This document shows, piece after piece, positions 17,967-25,122 of a stretch of 64,000 nucleotides of DNA. Within the stretch, counting starts at the first letter, position 1; each line of letters starts with the position of its first letter. The translations under genes were made by a program, and so were the position numbers. The stretch is from Halorussus aquaticus (GTDB taxonomy: Archaea; Halobacteriota; Halobacteria; Halobacteriales; Haladaptataceae): positions 3,224,001 through 3,288,000 of the forward strand of contig NZ_CP100400.1 of NCBI RefSeq assembly GCF_024218795.1. The letters are read 5' to 3'. The notes beneath the pieces are model-generated. The model saw only the letters and a list, made by a program, of their open reading frames with translations. It was not told the origin of the DNA and did not search any database.

Positions 17967-18746
17967 TCAGTCGGCGGTCCGGGGCGCGGGCACGGCCGAC
18001 TCGCGCGACCGGAGGAAGCCGACCGTCGCGTAGACGAACGGCGTGTCCGCGACCGCGATGACGAGTTTGAGGACGTACTGCCCGACGACGAGACCGAGCA
18101 GGCCGTTCAGCGCCATCGCGTCGCCGCCCCGGAGCGCGGGCATCGCGGCGAACCCGACGAAGACGAAGATGAGGGTGTCGAGCAGTTGGCTCGACGCGGT
18201 GGAGGCGACGTTCCGGACCCAGAGGTCGTCGCCGTCGGTCAGTTCGCGGACTTTGTGGAAGACGCGAACGTCCCAGTGTTGGCTCACGACGTAGGCCAGC
18301 AGACTGGCGACGACGATGTCGAGGCTCGCACCGAGGACGCGCTCGAACGCCGCGGGGTCCACGCTGCCGAACGGCGCGGCGGGCGCGGCGATGGTCGAGT
18401 ACACCAGCGCCAACAGGACGAAGTTCATCGCGAAGCCGACGTTGACCATCTTGTGGGCCTCTTCGGGTCCGTAGAGCTCCGAGTAGCAGTCCGACGCGAA
18501 AAACGTCAGCGCGTACGCCAGCGCCGCGCCGGGCATCACGAGCATGGCACCGGTGAATGGCAACTCGAACGGGATGGAGAATCCGAGCAGTTTCGACGCC
18601 GTGAGTTGAGCGGTCACCAGCGCGGTGACGAACAGGGCCACCAGCGCGATGCGACCGGTCGGAATCGGCGTGGTGTCTCGGTATGGGTCTCGCGGATCGT
18701 CCCTTCCCGCTCGACTGTCCGAGCCGCTTCGCGCCTCGCTAGTCAT
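17967..18746 (-). CDS. Queuosine-precursor transporter (YhhQ/VUT family)
   Basis: A 259-residue membrane protein with about six helices. LVTAQLTASKLLGF, FFASDCYSELYGPEEAHKMV and SSQLLDTLIFVFVGF are characteristic of the YhhQ family, which imports preQ0, preQ1 or queuine. In archaea the likely use is preQ0 salvage for archaeosine at tRNA position 15. It overlaps the preceding RHH gene by 8 nt, so the two are coupled. Confidence 0.9.
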   Translation of the reverse strand: MTSEARSGSDSRAGRDDPRDPYRDTTPIPTGRIALVALFVTALVTAQLTASKLLGFSIPFELPFTGAMLVMPGAALAYALTFFASDCYSELYGPEEAHKMVNVGFAMNFVLLALVYSTIAAPAAPFGSVDPAAFERVLGASLDIVVASLLAYVVSQHWDVRVFHKVRELTDGDDLWVRNVASTASSQLLDTLIFVFVGFAAMPALRGGDAMALNGLLGLVVGQYVLKLVIAVADTPFVYATVGFLRSRESAVPAPRTAD

Positions 18747-18912
18747 CTTCGAGTCGTCCGTGTCGCTCGTCTATCTCGTCCAACACGTCCAGCATCTTCC
18801 GGACGGACGCCCGGATTGCCTCGCTGCGGTTGACGAACTTGCCGTCGTCGCCGACGTGGTCGTCCAAGTCGGCGAGGAGTTCGTCGGGCACTTCCACGCT
18901 TATCTTGCTCAT
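18739..18912 (-). CDS. Ribbon-helix-helix regulator (CopG-like)
   Basis: A 57-residue protein: MSKISVEVPDELLADLDDHV forms the beta strand and first helix, then NRSEAIRASVRKML the second helix. This is the standard RHH DNA-binding fold, which acts as a dimer. The gene precedes and overlaps the transporter gene, so it may autoregulate the operon and control the transporter. The AT-rich stretch just upstream (GAATCATATATTACC on minus) holds a probable TATA box. Confidence 0.88.
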   Translation of the reverse strand: MSKISVEVPDELLADLDDHVGDDGKFVNRSEAIRASVRKMLDVLDEIDERHGRLEDD

Positions 18913-19025
18913 GTATTCGCATGGTGCTATCGAGGTAATATATGATTCGGCTTTCTTTTGTCCATTTGATGGCAACTTAGCAATTCTCAGATATATTTAA
19001 CACTGTTTGGTTCATATTCCGTTTT

Positions 19026-19943
19026 ATGGCAAATCCGTCGTTAGTCCCCTATTCGATTAAATTACGGAAAAAAGGGGAAACGAATCAGTTCCTCGACCTC
19101 CATAACCTCGCCTCGGTTTCAGGGTGGCCATCAACCGGCGGGACGAAATCGTTAGAAAACTTCGTTGAGTTCCTCGGTGACAACCTCCGTCTTTGGCACC
19201 AACAAACGTTCGTAAACGAGGAGGCGGAGCGAACCTTGACAGTTTCCGATTATGCAGTCTCTCCAAGCAAGGGGTTTGCTGAAGGCGTCCTCCGCTATGG
19301 CAAATTCGGTGTAGAATCCAATCATTTCTCTCTAGAAGAGAAAACCAGAATTGATGTCGTACGGGACTCAGAGACGACTGTGGAACGTCCGTTCTACTTT
19401 TATACGCAAATAACCGAAGACGATCCAAAAAGAGGCATCATGTTCCTCGAAAGACGTGGCGGAAAGGGTGTAAAGACACTTGTTCAAGATGCACTTTGGA
19501 ACGCCCTACCGGACAATTTGATTCTAGAAATCAATCCTGTACGTGGGACTCCGGATAATCCTCACTACATGAGTCACTTTATAAAGGGAATAGAGGCTAA
19601 TCGAGATTCCACAGACGAGATGTCCCCGGACCGGGGTGGACCGAATACGTACTTCGAATCGCTGTACGAAGGAACTGTTTCCCCGTACAAGTACTCGAGA
19701 TTCAGGCGGCAACAGTTGGTCTGGAAAGCGGTACTTCTACTGAGTGCCGCAGTAACTGATACAGGTGAACTCTCCGCGGAACTGAACGAGGAACAGAAAA
19801 TAATCATTAGAACGGCTATCGCGATTATCGTAGGGGCAACGGTAGGAGCAACTGTTAGCCACGATGCGGGTATCGCAATTGGAGTCGGTGCATGGAGTAC
19901 CTCCTTCTTAGAGGGTCTGTATCAAAACAAAAGAGGCGACTAG
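19026..19943 (+). CDS. Low-G+C orphan gene, possible membrane-associated defence protein
   Basis: A 305-residue protein from ATG 19026, with a TATA box (ATATATTTAA at 18991-19000) about 30 nt upstream. Base composition is far lower in G+C than both neighbours, and codons such as AAA, ATT and TTA are common, so transfer is likely. Residues about 122-152 carry the block PFYFYTQITEDDPKRGIMFL then ERRGGKGVKTL, which recalls motifs I associate with uncharacterised phage/defence-type proteins. The C-terminus has two membrane helices (about 258-277 and 280-297). It sits alone between housekeeping genes. I cannot assign a family; defence is an inference. Confidence 0.75.
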   Translation: MANPSLVPYSIKLRKKGETNQFLDLHNLASVSGWPSTGGTKSLENFVEFLGDNLRLWHQQTFVNEEAERTLTVSDYAVSPSKGFAEGVLRYGKFGVESNHFSLEEKTRIDVVRDSETTVERPFYFYTQITEDDPKRGIMFLERRGGKGVKTLVQDALWNALPDNLILEINPVRGTPDNPHYMSHFIKGIEANRDSTDEMSPDRGGPNTYFESLYEGTVSPYKYSRFRRQQLVWKAVLLLSAAVTDTGELSAELNEEQKIIIRTAIAIIVGATVGATVSHDAGIAIGVGAWSTSFLEGLYQNKRGD

Positions 19944-19955
19944 AGGTATCCGCTG

Positions 19956-22223
19956 TTACCGCCGACCGCCGACCGTCACGACCCACAGACCGCCGAGTCC
20001 GATCAGGTACGCCACCGAAATCGGGATGGCGATGAGGAACATCGTGTAGAGGCTGTCGGGCGTGACCAGTCCCGCGACCGCGAAGATAGCGATGGTGACC
20101 TCGCGCCAGCGGTCTCTCATCGCGTCGAACGAGACGATGCCGCCGCGCTCGAACAGCCACATCGTCAGGGGGATGTCGGCCAACAGCCCGATTCCGGCCG
20201 TGGTGAAGAACACCAGCCAGAAGAAGTTGTTGACCCGGTAGGAGATTATCATCTCGGCGCGGACCGCGTCGGCGACCAGCCACGAGATGATGGTCGGCGC
20301 GACGACGGTGTAACCGAGCGCGCTCCCGGCGACCAGTCCCACCGCGATGACGCCGGTCCAGAGACCGAACACGCTGCGGCTGCCCGACGCGAGACCGCGC
20401 TCCTTCATCGCGGGCCACGCCCAGTAGAGCAGGAGCGGGAGCACCGCCACGGCCGCCAGCAGGGTCGATATCTTGACCTCGAACACCAGCGCCTCGACCG
20501 GGTGGAGCGTCACGATGTTGAGTATCTCCTCGCCCGACCCGGTTTCGGGCCGGACTTCGGCGGGAATCCGCGAGAGGAAGTCCTCGCGGATTACCCCGAT
20601 GCCGCCCCGGTAGAGGAACATGAACACCGCGGCGAGAACTATCATGAACACCGCGACGAGGTACATCATCTTCGAGGTGAGGCTCTCGAAGATGAACCGA
20701 AGGTCGTAGAACCACCCGCCGATGTCGTCCTCGGTGGTCTCGTCCTCGGTGAACGCGTCGGCCATGCCCGCGGCGGTGCTCTCGAGGACGTTGCCCGACG
20801 ACTCGGACTCTTCACGCGGGAACGTCGCTTCGGTGGTCTCTCCGTCCTCGCCAGCGTCGGCCGCCGCCTCGGCCCCCGCGGCCCCTGCGGCGGCGTCCGC
20901 TTCGCCCTCCTCGTCGTCCTCCGGGTGGAGTTCGTCGTAGCGGTCGAGGATGGCTTGGGCCTTCTCGGTGTCGTCGGCGTCCATCGCCTGACGGGCGTAG
21001 CCGACGGCCTCTTCTTCGCTCATGTCGGCGAAGACCTCGGGCGGTGCGGCCCGGACCGCACCGGCGTCGAGGTTCTCGAGGTCGATGTTCGAGGGAGCGC
21101 CCGCCGCAGGCGCACCGACGCCAGCAGCGGCCTGCGCGGCGCTCGCGGCCTCGTCGAGCGCCTGCGTGAGGTAGTAGAGGAACGCGACGACGAACGCGAC
21201 GAGCGCGACGGCCCCGGACACGACGAGGACCGCCTCGGTTCGCGGGAGTCCGAGTGCCTCGCCGACGGTCGGGAGCGCGTACTTCGCCGGGAGTTCGGCG
21301 TTGACGGTTTCGACGCCAGCCCGCGTGAAGAACATCCTGACGAGCAGGAACGCCAGCGCGGGGACGCCGAGTATCCGAATCCAGTTGTCCCGAACCACCC
21401 CGACGAAGCTGAGTCGCTCGCTCCCGCGCTTGAGCGTCACGACGATTTTCGTGAGGTAGAGACTGAACCCGTACAGCAGGATGAGCGGCGTCGCCCACAT
21501 AATCTGGGTGAACGGGTCGGGCGGCGAGGCGACGGCCCCGAACACGAAGATGCCCATGATGGCGTAGCGCCACTTGTCGCGGAACGTCTCGTAGGGGACG
21601 ATGCCGGTGTACCCCAGTCCGCTCATCGCCAGCGGGAGTTCCGCGGCCAATCCGAACGACAGCGAGAGGAACGCGATGAACTCTGTCCACTTCACGATGG
21701 AGTAGCGCGTCTCGAAGCCCGCGGTGATAGCGTTGTTGGCGAGGAACTTGAACATCAGCGGGAAGAACACGCCGTAGCCGTACAGCATCCCGCCGAGGAA
21801 CAGACCGAGCGCGAGCAGAACGAGCAGGGCAATCTTCCACCGGGCGATGGGCGCGCCCGGATACCACGACTGCTTGCGGAGCGAGTCCCGAGAGTAGTAG
21901 AGTAAGACCGGCAGCGCGATGATGATGCCAGCGACGGCCCCGATTTTCGCCTGTAACAGGATGACGTCGAACGGCGTTACGGCGATGATGGTGACCGATT
22001 CGGCCAGCGATGGCGGCATCTGGGCCTTGGTGACGCTCTTGAGGAACGGCCACCCGACGGAGCGAAGCGCGTAGAAAGAGGCGACGAAGCCGACGAGGAA
22101 GACGATGAATACCTTCTGGAGGTGGTCCTGTGCCGTCGAGAGCATCGCACCGACGGTCTCACGACCGCTGTTGACGGTACGGGCGGTGTCCTCATCGACG
22201 ATGCTACTTCCGGTCCCAGACAT
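19956..22223 (-). CDS. tatC2: TatCt, double TatC-domain translocase subunit
   Basis: A 755-residue protein made of two TatC domains. The first (residues about 25-285) has MLSTAQDHLQKVFIVFLVGF and PDPFTQIMWATPLILLYGFS. An additional hydrophobic part (residues about 295-350) and an acidic, Ala-rich linker (about 360-480) follow. The second domain (about 505-755) ends GLVTPDSLYTMFLIAIPIS. This matches the haloarchaeal TatCt, where two TatC units are fused. It acts in Tat export of folded proteins. It is divergent from the single TatC gene (93 nt between starts). Confidence 0.92.
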   Translation of the reverse strand: MSGTGSSIVDEDTARTVNSGRETVGAMLSTAQDHLQKVFIVFLVGFVASFYALRSVGWPFLKSVTKAQMPPSLAESVTIIAVTPFDVILLQAKIGAVAGIIIALPVLLYYSRDSLRKQSWYPGAPIARWKIALLVLLALGLFLGGMLYGYGVFFPLMFKFLANNAITAGFETRYSIVKWTEFIAFLSLSFGLAAELPLAMSGLGYTGIVPYETFRDKWRYAIMGIFVFGAVASPPDPFTQIMWATPLILLYGFSLYLTKIVVTLKRGSERLSFVGVVRDNWIRILGVPALAFLLVRMFFTRAGVETVNAELPAKYALPTVGEALGLPRTEAVLVVSGAVALVAFVVAFLYYLTQALDEAASAAQAAAGVGAPAAGAPSNIDLENLDAGAVRAAPPEVFADMSEEEAVGYARQAMDADDTEKAQAILDRYDELHPEDDEEGEADAAAGAAGAEAAADAGEDGETTEATFPREESESSGNVLESTAAGMADAFTEDETTEDDIGGWFYDLRFIFESLTSKMMYLVAVFMIVLAAVFMFLYRGGIGVIREDFLSRIPAEVRPETGSGEEILNIVTLHPVEALVFEVKISTLLAAVAVLPLLLYWAWPAMKERGLASGSRSVFGLWTGVIAVGLVAGSALGYTVVAPTIISWLVADAVRAEMIISYRVNNFFWLVFFTTAGIGLLADIPLTMWLFERGGIVSFDAMRDRWREVTIAIFAVAGLVTPDSLYTMFLIAIPISVAYLIGLGGLWVVTVGGRR

Positions 22224-22316
22224 CCTTTGAAAGGGGTAGCCGTGTCTTAGTTATCAATCTTCTCGTCCTTCCAAGAGAAGAAAGCCTATAATGACAGGAC
22301 TGCTTAGACCGACTGA

Positions 22317-23153
22317 ATGGCTGACGAATCGGAGGCGACGGCCAGCAATCTCTCGCCCGCGGAGGACACCGGAACCGCACCGCGAGAGACCGAAACGCTG
22401 AACGAGCCGGCACCGACGCCGGACGAGCCGTTGGAAGACGAGGAGATGCCGCTGGCCGACCACATCGAGGAGATGATAAAACGGCTGGCGGTCGTCATCG
22501 CCGTCGCGGGACTGGTCACCGCCGTCGCGCTTCCGTTCTCCGAGCAAGTCATCAACTTCCTCTGGTACAACATCATCCCGTTCGACCAACTCGGCGAGCA
22601 GGCGCGCCCGCGTCTCTACCACCCCTTGGCACTGGTCCTGACCGAACTGAAGGTCGCCAGTCTCGCCGGTGTCATCGTCGCGCTGCCGGTGTTCGTCTAC
22701 CAAACGTATCTCTTCATGCGGCCGGGCCTGTATCCGCACGAGCGCCGGTACTACCTCGCGGCCGTCCCGACGAGTCTCGTGTTGGCCGTCGTCGGCGTAA
22801 GTTTCGCGTTCTTCCTCGTCCTCCCCGCGGTGTTCACGTACTTCATCTCGTACACCGAAGGGGCCGCGGAGTTGGCGTTCGGTCTCACCAAGACGTTTAA
22901 CCTCATCCTGATGCTGATGGGGTATCTGGCGGTCGTGTTCCAGATTCCGCTGTTCATCATGCTCGCCATCATGATGGGTCTCACGACCCGGCGATGGCTC
23001 GCCGACCGGCGACTCCTGTTCTGGGGCGCGTTCCTCGGTATCTCGTTCCTGTTCACGCCCGACCCGACCGGGATGGCTCCCATCCTCGTCACGCTGACGA
23101 TGATTACCCTGTTCGAGGGGACGCTGTTCCTCCTCAAGTGGACGGACCGCTGA
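22317..23153 (+). CDS. tatC1: TatCo, single-domain TatC
   Basis: A 278-residue TatC with six helices: MPLADHIEEMIKRLAVVIAV, LTELKVASLAGVIVALPVFVYQ trimmed to its core, FRPGL-like MRPGLYPHERR, SYTEGAAE, and a C-terminal FTPDPTGMAPILVTL. An N-terminal acidic extension of about 40 residues precedes the first helix. It is the second TatC of haloarchaea (TatCo) and is expected to be the main essential one. TatA is not in the window. Confidence 0.93.
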   Translation: MADESEATASNLSPAEDTGTAPRETETLNEPAPTPDEPLEDEEMPLADHIEEMIKRLAVVIAVAGLVTAVALPFSEQVINFLWYNIIPFDQLGEQARPRLYHPLALVLTELKVASLAGVIVALPVFVYQTYLFMRPGLYPHERRYYLAAVPTSLVLAVVGVSFAFFLVLPAVFTYFISYTEGAAELAFGLTKTFNLILMLMGYLAVVFQIPLFIMLAIMMGLTTRRWLADRRLLFWGAFLGISFLFTPDPTGMAPILVTLTMITLFEGTLFLLKWTDR

Positions 23154-23234
23154 CCGTTTCTCCGGACCTCCGGCGATTCCTACGTTCCAACGTCCCGTTT
23201 CCGTCGGCGTAATCGGCGTATAACTAAGGGCCTG

Positions 23235-23256
23235 CGCTACCTACGAGGTAGTAGCG
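23235..23256. other. Imperfect hairpin downstream of tatC1
   Basis: CGCTAC at 23235-23240 pairs with GTAGCG at 23251-23256, and the inner TAC/GTA extends the stem past a one-base bulge, closing on a GAG loop. It lies about 80 nt after the tatC1 stop. It may be a processing or termination structure, but there is no clear U-tract. Nearby, the string GCGTGCCAGCA occurs twice (near 23278 and 23306). Confidence 0.35.
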
Positions 23257-23392
23257 TTCGCGCCTGCCACTTAGCTCGCGTGCCAGCAGCTATACACCGC
23301 AGTTCGCGTGCCAGCAAACTGCCACCCTGGGTGCGAACGCCCATGCCATTTCTGAACCGTCTTCGTGAGCGCCGCGAAAATCAGTCTGTCAG

Positions 23393-24292
23393 TTACTCGG
23401 CGGTCGGATACTCCGACGCGAACACGTCCTCGACGACAGGTTCGTCATCGTCGACCGCCCCGTCACCGTCTCCGACAGTCTCGTCTTCGTCGGGACTGAC
23501 GCTGCCGGTCTGATAGCCGTGGAGGTCGAGGGTCACGTGGTCGAAGCCGAGTTCGGTCAGTCGTTCGCGAGCGGCCGCCACGAAGTCGGGGTTCAGCGCC
23601 GCTTCGAGTTCGTCCTCGCCGACCTCGATGCGGGCGAGTCCGTCGTGGTCCCGGACGCGGAACTGCGAGAATCCCCACTGGCGGAGGAGCGTCTCGGCCT
23701 GCTCGACCCGCGAGAGTCTCTGTTCGGTCACTTCGAGGCCCGTGGGAATCCGCGAGGAGAGGCAGGCCATCGAGGGCTTGTCGGCCACCGACAGGTCGTA
23801 GGTGTCGGCCAGTTCCCTGACCTCCTCCTTGTCAATGTCGTGGGCCAACAGCGGCGAGTAAGCGTCGAGTTCCTCGACGGCTTGCAACCCCGGTCGGTGG
23901 CCACCGTCGGCGTCGCTCGCGTTGGTCCCGTCGCAGACGACCGGAATACCGAGGTCCTCGGCGGCCTCGAACATCTTGCCGAGGCGCATCGTCCGGCAGT
24001 GGTAACACCGGTCGTCGTCGTTGGTCACGAAGTCGGGGTCGTCCAACTCCGAGAACTCCACGATTTCGTGACGGACGCCGATCTCGTCGGCGACTCGCTT
24101 GGCGTCGTCCAGTTCCGCCTCCGGCAGGGTCTCGCTCTTGGCGGTGCAGACCACGGCGTCGTCGCCGAGCGCGTCGTGGGCCAGCGCTGCGACGACCGAC
24201 GAGTCCACTCCGCCCGAGAACGCGACGAGCACTCCCTCGCGCTCGGCGAGGTCCTCACGGACCGCCTGCGCTTTCTCCGCTACTGAAGCCAT
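23393..24292 (-). CDS. larE: LarE, ATP-dependent sacrificial sulfur transferase
   Basis: A 299-residue protein. The PP-loop is AFSGGVDSSVVAAL (about residues 24-37). RCYHCRTMRLG and PSMACLSSRIPTG hold three Cys, including the one equivalent to the sacrificial Cys176 of the Lactiplantibacillus enzyme. LarE adenylates and sulfurates the pyridinium biscarboxylate precursor of the nickel-pincer nucleotide used by lactate racemase and relatives. The C-terminal 30 residues are acidic. LarB is also in this window, about 11 kb away, but LarC and LarA are not. Confidence 0.9.
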   Translation of the reverse strand: MASVAEKAQAVREDLAEREGVLVAFSGGVDSSVVAALAHDALGDDAVVCTAKSETLPEAELDDAKRVADEIGVRHEIVEFSELDDPDFVTNDDDRCYHCRTMRLGKMFEAAEDLGIPVVCDGTNASDADGGHRPGLQAVEELDAYSPLLAHDIDKEEVRELADTYDLSVADKPSMACLSSRIPTGLEVTEQRLSRVEQAETLLRQWGFSQFRVRDHDGLARIEVGEDELEAALNPDFVAAARERLTELGFDHVTLDLHGYQTGSVSPDEDETVGDGDGAVDDDEPVVEDVFASEYPTAE

Positions 24293-24424
24293 GTCCCGAT
24301 GGTTCGGGTCTGAGGGAGAAAAGCGCGTTGAACGCGGCGACGAACCGCAGTTACTCCTCGGAGTCGCTCGGCGCTCGACTCGCGAATCTATCGAACTCTA
24401 TTATTTCGACTAGCTGCCTAGATT

Positions 24425-24439
24425 TATCTACTAGAGATA
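24425..24439. promoter_or_regulatory. Short inverted repeat in the promoter of the Cys-rich gene
   Basis: TATCT and AGATA flank a 5-nt spacer. The repeat lies between the TATA-like stretch (about 24420-24429) and the ATG at 24455. It could be an operator, but short AT-rich inverted repeats occur by chance. Confidence 0.3.
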
Positions 24440-24454
24440 GATACTAACTGATGT

Positions 24455-25042
24455 ATGTCCTCGGATAACGAAAGCGGTAGGACCCGACGACGACTGCTCA
24501 GGAGTATCGGTGCGACGGGTCTCGCGCTCGGCGCGACCGGGAGCGCGAGCGCCCGCGAGGTCCCGACCCGGGAACTGGAACGCGCCCGCGCCGCGTACGG
24601 GTCGCCGACCCGAGTTCGGTGGGCCGTCTCCGAGCACGCCCGTTCCGTGCTGTCCGAACTCGCCGACCGAGACGTCCTCGACCGTGGCGCCGTCACCGAA
24701 CTCGATTTCGAGGACGTCTCGGTCGAACCGTTCTCCCAGGGCGGCAGGGCCGTCACTCATCTGACGACGGAGACGTCGCTTCCCGACGCGACGGTCGAAG
24801 TGGCCGCGCGTCCACAGACCGGTCGCGCCTACGCCACCGTCAGGACCGACGACGAGACGTACACCGTCGAATCACCGGCGGGAAGCGACGACGTGACCGT
24901 CCGGAGTTGCTACTACGAACACGACTGCACGAACTACGCCTGCAGCGGTAGCGGGTGCGTCTATCTGGAGCGCCAGTGTTGCAACTACGGCGACGGATAC
25001 CGCTGCGGCGAGTGGTCGAAGGACGGGTGCTGTTCCTGCTGA
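24455..25042 (+). CDS. Tat-exported protein with 10-Cys C-terminal domain
   Basis: A 195-residue protein. The N-terminus has a Tat motif (GRTRRRLLRSIGATG) and a hydrophobic core ending near ASA at 33. Residues 34-150 are acidic without Cys. The last 44 residues contain ten Cys: 152, 158, 163, 168, 175, 176, 184, 192, 193 and 195. This layout (Tat signal, Cys-free domain, compact Cys-rich end) recalls halocin C8-type precursors, but the Cys spacing differs. It could also be a disulfide-rich surface or metal-binding protein. It is a single gene with a promoter about 30 nt upstream. Confidence 0.8.
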   Translation: MSSDNESGRTRRRLLRSIGATGLALGATGSASAREVPTRELERARAAYGSPTRVRWAVSEHARSVLSELADRDVLDRGAVTELDFEDVSVEPFSQGGRAVTHLTTETSLPDATVEVAARPQTGRAYATVRTDDETYTVESPAGSDDVTVRSCYYEHDCTNYACSGSGCVYLERQCCNYGDGYRCGEWSKDGCCSC

Positions 25043-25122
25043 GCGTCCGGAGTCGAGTGTGACTGCTCGACTGACGACTCTCCGCGAATATTTTTAAGCA
25101 CGGGGTCGGTACTCCACGCCGA

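Noticed and set aside
23221..23320. Possible tRNA or small RNA after tatC1
   Set aside because: There is a hairpin and a repeated GCGTGCCAGCA, but no T-loop signature (GTTCGAATC), acceptor pairing or cloverleaf.
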